A stretch of 64,000 bases of DNA. Source: Sphingomonas sp. Leaf9. GTDB lineage: Bacteria; Pseudomonadota; Alphaproteobacteria; Sphingomonadales; Sphingomonadaceae. Under the pieces are notes generated by a model. That model saw only the letters and a list, made by a program, of their open reading frames with translations. It searched no databases and was not told where the DNA came from. Both the position numbers and the translations under genes were made by a program. Location: assembly GCF_001421355.1 (NCBI RefSeq), contig NZ_LMKC01000002.1:715622-779621 (forward strand), in the 5' to 3' direction. Shown piece after piece: positions 1 through 7,186 of the stretch. Numbering within the stretch: position 1 is the stretch's first letter; each line of letters starts with the position of its first letter.

Positions 1-132
1 ATCGGCGTCGGCTATCAGCGGCTGACCAACAGCGTCGCCACCGACCTGCGCCGCTATGCCGAGCGTGCCCGGCGCGAGGCGGGGCGCCCGCTGCCGACGC
101 CGACCCCGACTCCTGCCGGGGCCGCACGCTGA
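1..132 (+). CDS. C-terminal fragment of an unidentified protein
   Basis: An open frame runs in from before the window and stops with TGA at 130-132. The 43 visible residues are arginine-rich and end in a proline/threonine-rich tail (PTPTPTPAG). The stop overlaps the ATG of the SGNH hydrolase gene (TGATG), so the two are probably translationally coupled and this may be another component of the acylation operon. Too little remains to name a family. Confidence 0.6.
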   Translation: MGVGYQRLTNSVATDLRRYAERARREAGRPLPTPTPTPAGAAR

Positions 133-1400
133 TGTCCGCGCTGTTCGCCCTCGCGCTGGCGCAGGCCGCGACCGCCCAGTCGTGCATCGGCGGGCTGTGC
201 GATGCCGAACGGCTGCGCCCGTTTCTGGAAAAGCTGTCGACCGCGCGCGGCGCGCCCGAGCCTGTCCGCATCTTGCAGATCGGCGACAGCCATACCGCCG
301 GCGATCAGATTACCGGGAGCTGGCGCACCGCGTTGCAGGCACGCTATGGCCGCGCCGGACGCGGCGCGCTGCCACCGGGGCGGCCCTATGCCGGCTATCT
401 GACCCGCGACATCACCGCCGGACAGTCGATGGGGTGGAGCGTCAACGGCATTTTCGGTGCGGCCTATTCGTCCAGCAGCAACATCCGGCTTGGGCTGAGC
501 GGCTACAGCCTGACCAGCGAACAGCCGGGTGCGACGCTTACGCTCAGCGCCGATAGCGGGCGGACCTTCGACCGGTTGACCGTCTGCGCGCTGAGCGGGC
601 CGGGGCAGGGCAGCCTGCAACTGAGTCTGGGCGCAGCGGTGGTTTCGTGGTCGCTGGCCGGGGCGGAAGCCGGCAGCCGGTGCCGTACGCTGGACGGGAA
701 TGGCGAGGCGACGATCGCGTCGGCGACGGTGATCGGCGGCCCGGTCACGATCACGTCGTGGAGCACCGAACGCCAGTCGGGCGGTGGCGTTATCCTGTCC
801 AACCTGGGCACGGTCGGTGCGCAGTTCGTGCATTTCGGCCGTACCGACGACCGCGTGGTCGCGACCGAGCTGGCGGCGTATCGCCCCGACCTGATCGTCG
901 TCGCCTATGGCACGAACGAAGCGTTCCGGCCGGGCTTTTCGGCGAGTGTGTACGAAGCGTCGCTGCGATCCGACCTGACGCGGCTGCGCCGCCTTGCGCC
1001 CGGCGTGCCGATGCTGCTGGTCGTCGCGCCCGATTCCGCGACCAAGCTGCCGGCGCTGCAAAGCGGCGAAAGCGGTACCAGCAGCCCGTGCACCGGCAGC
1101 GGTGAATGGCGCCCCACCGCCGCGCTGTCATCGGTGCAGGCGATCCAGCGGCGACAGGCCAAGGCATTCGGCATCGCCTATTGGGACTGGGGCCAGCGCA
1201 TGGGCGGCCGCTGTGTCGCCGATGGCTGGACGCAGGGGGCCAGCCCGCTGATGCGCGGCGATCACGTCCATTTCACCAGCCGCGGCGGCGCGGAGATCGC
1301 GCGGTTGCTGCAGGCCGATCTGGACGCGGCGATGACCCGGATCGTCGGCACGGCCCCATCGGTCGATCCGGCCACTGCCTATCCGACGACGGCGCGCTAA
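132..1400 (+). CDS. SGNH/GDSL-family hydrolase, secreted
   Basis: This 422-residue protein begins with a short hydrophobic signal sequence ending near AQAATAQS, so it is probably periplasmic. The SGNH blocks are visible: GDSH with the nucleophile Ser at about residue 53, a block III-like YGTNE, and a C-terminal DHVHF that supplies the Asp-His pair. SGNH proteins next to MBOAT acyltransferases usually transfer or remove O-acetyl groups on exported polysaccharides. Here the stop codon abuts the MBOAT start at 1401, which supports a joint role. The polymer substrate cannot be told from sequence. Confidence 0.85.
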   Translation: MSALFALALAQAATAQSCIGGLCDAERLRPFLEKLSTARGAPEPVRILQIGDSHTAGDQITGSWRTALQARYGRAGRGALPPGRPYAGYLTRDITAGQSMGWSVNGIFGAAYSSSSNIRLGLSGYSLTSEQPGATLTLSADSGRTFDRLTVCALSGPGQGSLQLSLGAAVVSWSLAGAEAGSRCRTLDGNGEATIASATVIGGPVTITSWSTERQSGGGVILSNLGTVGAQFVHFGRTDDRVVATELAAYRPDLIVVAYGTNEAFRPGFSASVYEASLRSDLTRLRRLAPGVPMLLVVAPDSATKLPALQSGESGTSSPCTGSGEWRPTAALSSVQAIQRRQAKAFGIAYWDWGQRMGGRCVADGWTQGASPLMRGDHVHFTSRGGAEIARLLQADLDAAMTRIVGTAPSVDPATAYPTTAR

Positions 1401-2807
1401 ATGCTGTTCCCTACGCTCAGCTTCGGGCTGTTCTTCCTTGTCGTCTATGGCGTCGTCTGGTCGCTCGGGGCGTCGAACGAGTGGCGCAAGATCGCGCTAC
1501 TGCTCGCCAGCTGGTTCTTCTATGGCGCGTGGGACGCGCGGTTCGTCGCGCTGCTGTTCGTCTCCGCCTTCGTCAACTGGGCACTGGCACAGGGGATCGT
1601 GCGCAGCGATGACGACCGCACCGGCCGCGCGCTGGTGACGGTCGGTGTCGTCGCCAATCTGGGGGTACTCGGCTATTTCAAATATGCGGGCTTCTTCCTC
1701 GAACAATTGACCGCCTTGCTGACCCCGCTCGGGTTCGGGCGCGACCTGCCGCTGTTGCAGGTGGTGTTGCCGGTCGGTGTGTCGTTCTTCACCTTTCAGG
1801 CGATCTCCTATCTGGTCGACGTCCATCGGCGGCGGATTCCGGCGGCGAACCTGCTCGACCTGACGCTGCTGATGTCGTTCTTCCCGCATCTGGTCGCAGG
1901 ACCCATCGTGCGCGGCGCCGACCTGTTGCCGCAGTTCCGCCGCGTGCCGACGATCGATCGCGGGACGGTCGCCGCCGCGCTCCTGCTGATCCTGTGGGGG
2001 CTGTTCAAGAAGGCGGTGATCGCGTCGCAGCTGGCCGGGGCGCTGGTCGATCCGGCGTTCTTCGATCCGACAAGCCGGTCGAGCTTCGACCTGCTGATCG
2101 GGGCGTACGGCTATGCGGTGCAGATCTATTGCGACTTTTCCGCCTATTCCGACATGGCGATCGGGCTGGCGGCGCTGCTCGGCTACACCTTCCCGCGCAA
2201 TTTCGACCAGCCGTACCGCGCCGCCTCGCTCCAGGATTTCTGGCGGCGCTGGCACATCAGCCTGTCGAGCTGGCTGCGCGATTATCTCTACATTCCGCTG
2301 GGCGGCAGCCGGAAGGGGCCGGTGCGCACCTATATCAACCTGTTCCTCACGATGTTGCTGGGCGGGTTGTGGCATGGTGCCAGCTGGGCGTTCGTGATCT
2401 GGGGCGCGCTGCACGGCGGGTGGCTGGCGATCGAGCGGTTTTGGGCGCGGCACCGTCCCGCCGGCCTGCCGATGGCACCGCGCTGGGCCGGTATCTTGCT
2501 GACCTTCCACATCGTCGTGCTCGGCTGGATATTCTTCCGCGCGCAGGGCGAGGGGGAGGCGTTCGCCTATCTGGGGCAGCTGTTCGCCGGCGACTGGCGC
2601 AACACGCTGGTCACGCCGCTGTCGCTGGTGCTGGTCGTCATCGGCCTTGCCATCCACGCGATGCCGGCGGGCATCCTCCAGCGGCTGGCGGCGCGGGTGC
2701 GCCATCAGGCGGCACCGGTCATCGGCCTTTCGCTGGGCGTGCTGATCCTGATCGTCGACGCGATGCGGCCCGAGGGGGTCGCGCCGTTCATCTATTACCA
2801 GTTCTGA
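1401..2807 (+). CDS. MBOAT-family membrane-bound O-acyltransferase (AlgI-like)
   Basis: This 468-residue polytopic membrane protein has the MBOAT signature. It includes RRWHISLSSWLRDYLYIPLGG at roughly 275-300 and the presumed catalytic His in GGLWHGASW at about 320. AlgI-type MBOATs move acyl groups, usually acetyl, across the inner membrane for polysaccharide O-acetylation. The ATG directly follows the TAA of the SGNH gene, indicating an operon. Length and topology match AlgI/DltB-like proteins. Without a neighbouring glycan synthase the acceptor is unknown. Confidence 0.93.
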   Translation: MLFPTLSFGLFFLVVYGVVWSLGASNEWRKIALLLASWFFYGAWDARFVALLFVSAFVNWALAQGIVRSDDDRTGRALVTVGVVANLGVLGYFKYAGFFLEQLTALLTPLGFGRDLPLLQVVLPVGVSFFTFQAISYLVDVHRRRIPAANLLDLTLLMSFFPHLVAGPIVRGADLLPQFRRVPTIDRGTVAAALLLILWGLFKKAVIASQLAGALVDPAFFDPTSRSSFDLLIGAYGYAVQIYCDFSAYSDMAIGLAALLGYTFPRNFDQPYRAASLQDFWRRWHISLSSWLRDYLYIPLGGSRKGPVRTYINLFLTMLLGGLWHGASWAFVIWGALHGGWLAIERFWARHRPAGLPMAPRWAGILLTFHIVVLGWIFFRAQGEGEAFAYLGQLFAGDWRNTLVTPLSLVLVVIGLAIHAMPAGILQRLAARVRHQAAPVIGLSLGVLILIVDAMRPEGVAPFIYYQF

Positions 2808-2820
2808 TGGGAGGCCCCGC

Positions 2821-3165
2821 GTGACCACTGGCGCCGAACAGGGCGAAATCGTCGAGGTCGGATCGCCGGTGCAGGTCGCGTCCGATCCGGTCGACGGCGT
2901 GCGGCCATGGGCATGGATGACGACGATCATCGCCACCGCGACGCTGTTCCTGGGCCTGTTCAACGCCCATGCGATCGCGGCATGGTTCGACGAATTGCCG
3001 CCGTCGCCCTATACCGAACCGTTGCGTGCGCCGATCGCGGCATGGGCAGCAACGACCGCCTGGCTGGGACTGGATACGCCGCGTGCGGCGGTACGCAGCC
3101 GCTGGGAAAAGGCGCAGGCGGCGCGGTTCGGGAGCGAGCAACCGGGCGAGGACGGCGCGCAGTAA
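2821..3165 (+). CDS. Small single-pass membrane protein of the acylation operon
   Basis: This 114-residue protein uses a GTG start behind a GGGAGG ribosome-binding site, 13 bases after the MBOAT stop. It has one hydrophobic segment at about residues 33-55 (WMTTIIATATLFLGLFNAHA), followed by a proline-containing loop and an amphipathic C-terminal part. That layout suggests a membrane-anchored accessory or assembly factor for the acyltransferase. I do not recognise a named family. Confidence 0.7.
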   Translation: MTTGAEQGEIVEVGSPVQVASDPVDGVRPWAWMTTIIATATLFLGLFNAHAIAAWFDELPPSPYTEPLRAPIAAWAATTAWLGLDTPRAAVRSRWEKAQAARFGSEQPGEDGAQ

Positions 3166-3186
3166 CACCGGGCACCTTAAACAGAA

Positions 3187-3218
3187 CGCTCTCGGCAAGA
3201 TCGAAGCTGCTCGAACCG
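3187..3218. repeat. Degenerate intergenic repeat, copy 1
   Basis: The reverse complement of this 32-base stretch matches 44946-44978 at most positions, sharing a CGGTTCGAGCAG start and the spaced TTCGA, CTTG and CGAGA blocks. It is a decayed copy of a TCGA-rich palindromic element located between genes. Elements of this kind are common between sphingomonad genes. Confidence 0.55.
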
Positions 3219-3244
3219 AGCGGAAAGGCACAAGCCACAAACGG

Positions 3245-3280
3245 CAACGCCCGCGCGAGCAGGGCTCAGCGCGGGCGTTG
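3245..3280. terminator. Hairpin between convergent genes
   Basis: CAACGCCCGCGC at 3245-3256 and GCGCGGGCGTTG at 3269-3280 form a perfect 12-bp stem with a 12-base loop. The hairpin lies between the end of the acylation operon (+) and the end of a SleB gene (-), so it could terminate both. No clear T tract follows on either strand, so efficiency is uncertain. Confidence 0.6.
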
Positions 3281-3308
3281 CGGGGTTCCTGCTAAGGGCA
3301 GGAGCGGT

Positions 3309-3902
3309 TCAGCGGTAGAAGGTGTGGTCGGCGATCTGCGCGACGCGGGTGCGCTTCGGGAACGATGCACCGGCCGAATGGAAGAACAGCGCGCCCGGAG
3401 CAACGTCTTCGTCCTTGCCGGCCAGCGTGCGCTTGGCGATGTCGACGGCGGTGTTCCAGCGGCCATTGTTGCGCGGGGGGTCATAGGCATCGACGTTGAA
3501 GAACTGGCCACGCTGCTTGACGACGCCACAGGCGCTGCTGGCGAAGCGGCCGCTCTTCATGCGGGCGCGGATGACCTGGGCGACGGCCTGCTGGCCCTTG
3601 TGCGGCTGGTTGCCGGCTTCGTGCACCACGACCTTGGCGACGCATTCGACTTCAGACTTGTCGAGATTGGCGACGTCCGCATCGGCGGTTTCGGTCGGGG
3701 CTGCCTCGACAGCAGCGTTTTCGGTGGGGAGCGGCTGCACCACCGGGGTCGGCGATGCGAAGGTAACGGGAGCGGGGGCGATCGGTGCCGGTTGCTGTAC
3801 GACCGGGAGTTCGGGATCCGTGTTCATCGCGACATGTGCGCTCGCTACGCCACTTGCCGCCGTCAGGCTCCACAACACCAATACGGACCAACGCTTATTC
3901 AT
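3309..3902 (-). CDS. SleB-type cell wall hydrolase, exported
   Basis: The start at 3902 was chosen because it gives a clean signal peptide (MNKRWSVLVLWSLTAASGVASA); the longer frame adds 65 implausible residues. The 197-residue product has a proline-rich linker and then a Hydrolase_2 (SleB) domain. Visible features are CVAKVVVHEAGN with the presumed catalytic Glu, QAVAQVIRARM, and a C-terminal GALFFHSA. Such enzymes are thought to cleave peptidoglycan glycan strands in the periplasm. It is transcribed alone. A second SleB-type gene lies at 43626-44930. Confidence 0.85.
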   Translation of the reverse strand: MNKRWSVLVLWSLTAASGVASAHVAMNTDPELPVVQQPAPIAPAPVTFASPTPVVQPLPTENAAVEAAPTETADADVANLDKSEVECVAKVVVHEAGNQPHKGQQAVAQVIRARMKSGRFASSACGVVKQRGQFFNVDAYDPPRNNGRWNTAVDIAKRTLAGKDEDVAPGALFFHSAGASFPKRTRVAQIADHTFYR

Positions 3903-4238
3903 TCCAACGCATCTTTTGTGCGCAAGGGTGCCCGCCATCGGCCGCAGAAACGCGGACAAAAGGAAGCGGCCGTCGGGAACCCCCACGTCTCGCCGTCCAA
4001 CTTCCGCTTCTTGGTAGAGGGCGGATCGCCGGATCGGCTGAAAACTGGACGTCCCTTCGCGCCGGCGCGGCAAACTGTCAACGCGACCACCGTTCATCGG
4101 CGACGAACCGTTGGTTCCATCCGATCAATCCACGGCCGAAACGACAAATCAAGCGACCGTAAACGCGCAGAAACCATGTTCCTGTCGCGGCATTGTCGCG
4201 AATCGTCTTTAGAATCGGTCGGCCACTGCTCGTTCAGA
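3903..4238. other. Intergenic region without a recognised gene
   Basis: These 336 bases separate the 5' end of the SleB gene from the 3' end of the LysR gene, both on the minus strand. Short frames here have no ribosome-binding sites or recognisable domains. The region should hold the SleB promoter, but I see no convincing -35/-10 pair. Confidence 0.5.
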
Positions 4239-5129
4239 CTATTGCGGCTGTTCGGCGCGTTCGTCCGAAAAACTGTCGAGCAACCATCGGCGAAATTCGA
4301 CCATTGCCCGCCCCGGTGGCCGGGATTTCAGCCGCGTCAGCCAATAGCCATCGGTCGCCGTCTGCGTGGCGAAGGGCCGCACGATCCGTCCGCTGTCCAG
4401 TTCGCGGCGAAACATCGCCGGCGGGGCGAGCGCGACCCCTTCGCCGAGCATCGCCGCCTGTACCATCACCAGCGATGAATCGAACAACGGCCCATGCAGC
4501 GCGCCGACCTCCAACCCGGCCGCTGCGAACCACGCCGGCCAGTCCTGCGCGCGATAGGAGCGCAGCAGGGTGGTGCGCAGCAGGTCGGCCGGGTGGCGCA
4601 GGCTCTGTGCGACGGCGGGCGAACATAGCGGCGTCAGCGGCGCGGGGCAGATCGCATCCGCCGCCACGCCATGCCACGCGCCGTCGCCGAAGCGGATCGC
4701 CCCGTCCAGCCCCTCGGCGACCAGATCGACCTGGTTGTTGTTGGTCAGCAGGCGCAGGTCGATCCCCGGACAGGCGGCGCGAAACGCCGGTAGCCGTTCG
4801 AGCAGCGCGCCGACCGCAAAGGTGCCGACCGCACTGACCGTCAGCACCTCGCGCACGATGCCACTGTCGAACCGGTCGAACAGCCGGTCGATCGCCCCGA
4901 ACGATTCGACCAGCGTCGGCGCCAGCGCCATGCCTTCGTCGGTCAGCAGCAACCCGCGATTGGACCGGCGGAAGAGCGTGACGCCGAGGCGCGCCTCCAG
5001 CGCCTTGATCTGGTGACTGACCGCCGCCTGCGTCACGCACAGTTCGTCGGCGGCGCGGGTGAAGGACAGGTGGCGTGCCGATGCCTCGAACGCGCGCAGG
5101 GCATTGAGGGGGACCGGTGCGCGCGCCAT
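4239..5129 (-). CDS. LysR-family regulator (GcvA/AmpR type) next to the metallo-beta-lactamase
   Basis: This 296-residue protein has an N-terminal winged helix-turn-helix (LNALRAFEASARHLSFTRAA, then VTQAAVSHQIKALE) and a C-terminal substrate-binding-like effector domain. The helix sequence resembles GcvA/AmpR regulators. AmpR proteins classically control a divergently transcribed beta-lactamase, the arrangement seen here with the B3 enzyme at 5237. The intergenic palindrome at 5147-5172 is a candidate operator. Regulation of the lactamase is inference from layout. Confidence 0.88.
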   Translation of the reverse strand: MARAPVPLNALRAFEASARHLSFTRAADELCVTQAAVSHQIKALEARLGVTLFRRSNRGLLLTDEGMALAPTLVESFGAIDRLFDRFDSGIVREVLTVSAVGTFAVGALLERLPAFRAACPGIDLRLLTNNNQVDLVAEGLDGAIRFGDGAWHGVAADAICPAPLTPLCSPAVAQSLRHPADLLRTTLLRSYRAQDWPAWFAAAGLEVGALHGPLFDSSLVMVQAAMLGEGVALAPPAMFRRELDSGRIVRPFATQTATDGYWLTRLKSRPPGRAMVEFRRWLLDSFSDERAEQPQ

Positions 5130-5146
5130 CGAGACTGAGATTTCCT

Positions 5147-5172
5147 AAGGATCGAACCAAGATATGATCCTT
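5147..5172. promoter_or_regulatory. Palindrome, candidate LysR operator
   Basis: AAGGATC at 5147-5153 is mirrored by GATCCTT at 5166-5172 across 12 bases, forming a 26-base dyad. It contains a T-N11-A pattern (T5152, A5164) typical of LysR boxes. It lies between the divergent LysR gene and the metallo-beta-lactamase gene, where such a regulator would bind. Confidence 0.55.
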
Positions 5173-5236
5173 TGTCCCCCCGCCGGATTTCGGTCAATTG
5201 CCCTGCTAATACGAAGCGCGCGAGGGGATGGCCGGC

Positions 5237-6103
5237 ATGGGATATCGCACATTTTTCCGGGGATGGCTGGCGCTGGGCGCGGTGCTGGCGAGCGGGTCGG
5301 CGCTGGCGGCCGATCCGCCCGAATGGACTACGCCGACCGAACCGTTCCGCATCGCCGACAATCTCTATTATGTCGGGACAAAGGGGCTGGCGGCCTATCT
5401 GATCGTGTCGCGCGACGGGGCGATCCTGATCGACGGGCCGATGGATCGCAATGTCGCGTCGATCGAACGCAATATCCGGCGGGTCGGCGTGCCGCTTGAT
5501 CGGGTGCGCGTGATCGTCAGCAACCATGCCCATGACGACCATGTCGGCGGCATCGCCCGGATCAAGCGGGACACCGGCGCGCGTTTCCTGGCCAGCGCGG
5601 GGGATCGATGGGCGCTGGAGCATGGGACCACCCGGGGCGATACCAACTATGGCGTGCGCCGCTATCCGGCGGTCAAGGTCGATGGTGTGATCCGCGATGG
5701 CGAGGTCGTGCGGATGGGCGACATCGCGCTGACCGCGCATCTGACGCCCGGCCATACGCCCGGCTGCACCAGCTGGTCGATGGTCGCGCGCGATGCCGGC
5801 AAGCTGCGCCGGGTGTTCTTTCCGTGCAGCATCACCGTGGCGGGCAACCGGCTGGTCGGCAATCGCGGTTATCCCGGGATCGTCGCCGATTTCCGGGGGA
5901 CCTTCGCCAAGCTGGCGACGATGCGTGCCGACATCGTGCTGCCGGGCCATCCGGAGGCCGCCGATGTCATCGAACGCGGTGCGCGCCGCCGGGCGGGGCA
6001 GGCGGACGCGTTCGTCGATCCCCGGCTGCTCCCCCGGATGGTGGCGGAAAAACGGACAGCGTTCGAGGCGGAGTTGCGCACCGCGCAGCGCGGCGCGCGC
6101 TAG
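5237..6103 (+). CDS. Subclass B3 metallo-beta-lactamase
   Basis: This 288-residue MBL-fold protein has a signal peptide ending near ASGSALA, so it is periplasmic. All B3 zinc ligands are visible: the HAHDDH motif (His97, His99, Asp101, His102), His173 in PGHTPGCTSW, and His238 in LPGHPE. GHTPGCTSW and the later YPGIVADFR stretch are typical of true B3 beta-lactamases rather than other MBL hydrolases. The ATG at 5237 is preferred over 5228 because GAGGGG is 9 bases upstream of it. The enzyme should hydrolyse the beta-lactam ring; which drugs it acts on cannot be read from sequence. Confidence 0.88.
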   Translation: MGYRTFFRGWLALGAVLASGSALAADPPEWTTPTEPFRIADNLYYVGTKGLAAYLIVSRDGAILIDGPMDRNVASIERNIRRVGVPLDRVRVIVSNHAHDDHVGGIARIKRDTGARFLASAGDRWALEHGTTRGDTNYGVRRYPAVKVDGVIRDGEVVRMGDIALTAHLTPGHTPGCTSWSMVARDAGKLRRVFFPCSITVAGNRLVGNRGYPGIVADFRGTFAKLATMRADIVLPGHPEAADVIERGARRRAGQADAFVDPRLLPRMVAEKRTAFEAELRTAQRGAR

Positions 6104-6104
6104 A

Positions 6105-6188
6105 GCGGTTTCCGACCATCCTGCACCACCGTCATCACCCTGCGGGCGACCGCTGACGCGGCGGTGATCCGACATGGTCGGAAACCGC
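6105..6188. repeat. Long perfect-armed inverted repeat between convergent genes
   Basis: GCGGTTTCCGACCAT at 6105-6119 pairs perfectly with 6174-6188 (15 bp). A smaller nested complementarity (ATCACC with GGTGAT) lies inside. It fills the gap between the lactamase (+) and the GNAT gene (-). It may act as a bidirectional terminator and resembles REP-like intergenic repeats of alphaproteobacteria, but no second copy is seen in this window. Confidence 0.7.
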
Positions 6189-6195
6189 CCTGGGA

Positions 6196-6690
6196 TCAGG
6201 CGTCGGGCGGCCCGTCGCCCGGCGAATGCAGCATGTCGCCATAGATGCCGGTATCCGAACCGGGAATGGCGATCACGTCCAGCCATCGGCGGTAAAAGGC
6301 TTCCGGCCCGACGCCGCCGATGATCGCATAGCCATATTCCATGGCGCGCATGTCGTTCAGCGTCGCGAACAGCAATCCCTCTCCCACGCCCAGCCCGCGC
6401 GCGGCGGGATCGACGCCGGTCGGGCCGAAAAAGCCGCGCATGCTGCAGTCGTAGCAGGCAAAGCCGAGGATCGCCGTCTCCTGCACCGCGATCCACAAGG
6501 TCGTGACCGGACGGGTAAAGGCGCGGGCGGCCTCGCTCTCCCACGCATCGCCGAACTGTGCTTTGACCCATGACAGGACGAGGTGTCGTTCGGCCGCCAT
6601 CGCCCGCCGGATCGCGATGCCGCGGTCGGCCAGTGCCGCGCGAGGGGCGATGGCGGGCAGGTCGTACAGGCGGACGAGCAGGTCGGTCAT
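6196..6690 (-). CDS. GNAT-family N-acetyltransferase
   Basis: The start at 6690 is supported by GGAAG 8 bases upstream and gives 164 residues beginning MTDLLVRLYDLP. Conserved GNAT features are the central strand TTLWIAVQETAILGFACYD and the acetyl-CoA loop VDPAARGLGVGEGLL, close to the R/QxxGxG/A consensus. It should transfer acetyl from acetyl-CoA to an amine. The acceptor is unknown. The promoter is shared divergently with the DUF454 gene. Confidence 0.82.
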   Translation of the reverse strand: MTDLLVRLYDLPAIAPRAALADRGIAIRRAMAAERHLVLSWVKAQFGDAWESEAARAFTRPVTTLWIAVQETAILGFACYDCSMRGFFGPTGVDPAARGLGVGEGLLFATLNDMRAMEYGYAIIGGVGPEAFYRRWLDVIAIPGSDTGIYGDMLHSPGDGPPDA

Positions 6691-6784
6691 GACGGCATCT
6701 TCCATGCTGTCGGCGCGACAGGCAAGGGCCGGGCGATCGCAAAGCCGGTATCCGCTGCGAACCGATCGCGATAGGGTGGGGGCC

Positions 6785-7186
6785 ATGACGCCGCGCCCAC
6801 CCGTTTCCGTTCGCCTTCGCCTGACGCGATGGGGCTGGGTCGTGCTCGGCTGGTCGTTCGTGCTGCTCGGCTTTATCGGCGCGCTGTTGCCGGTGATGCC
6901 GACGACGATCTTTCTGATTTTGGCGGCGGGCTGTTTCGCACGCGGATCGCCCCGGTTGGAGCGCTGGCTGCTCGATCACCCCCGGTTCGGGCCGACGCTG
7001 ACGGCGTGGCGGCGCGATCGCGCGATCGGGCGGCGGGCAAAGGCGATGGCCTGCGGCGGGATCGTGAGCGGCTATGCGCTGTTCCTGTTCGGCGCGCGGC
7101 CGGGCGTCGCGCTGGCGCTGGCGGTCGCGGCGTTGATGGCCGGTTGTGCCGCCTATATCGTGACCCGGCCCGCCCCGACCGGCTGA
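6785..7186 (+). CDS. DUF454 (YbaN-like) inner-membrane protein
   Basis: Starting at the ATG at 6785 (GGTGGGGG just upstream), this is a 133-residue protein with about three to four membrane segments. It carries the family hallmark GFIGALLPVMPTTIFLILAA, followed by CFARGSPRLERWLLDH. YbaN/DUF454 proteins are small inner-membrane proteins without a settled function. Its 3' end overlaps the end of the convergent histidine kinase gene by 34 bases. Confidence 0.9.
   Translation: MTPRPPVSVRLRLTRWGWVVLGWSFVLLGFIGALLPVMPTTIFLILAAGCFARGSPRLERWLLDHPRFGPTLTAWRRDRAIGRRAKAMACGGIVSGYALFLFGARPGVALALAVAALMAGCAAYIVTRPAPTG

Noticed and set aside
54..1061. 335-residue minus-strand open frame
   Set aside because: It is antisense to the SGNH hydrolase gene, is rich in Arg/Gln/Pro as expected of a GC-rich shadow frame, and has no domain.
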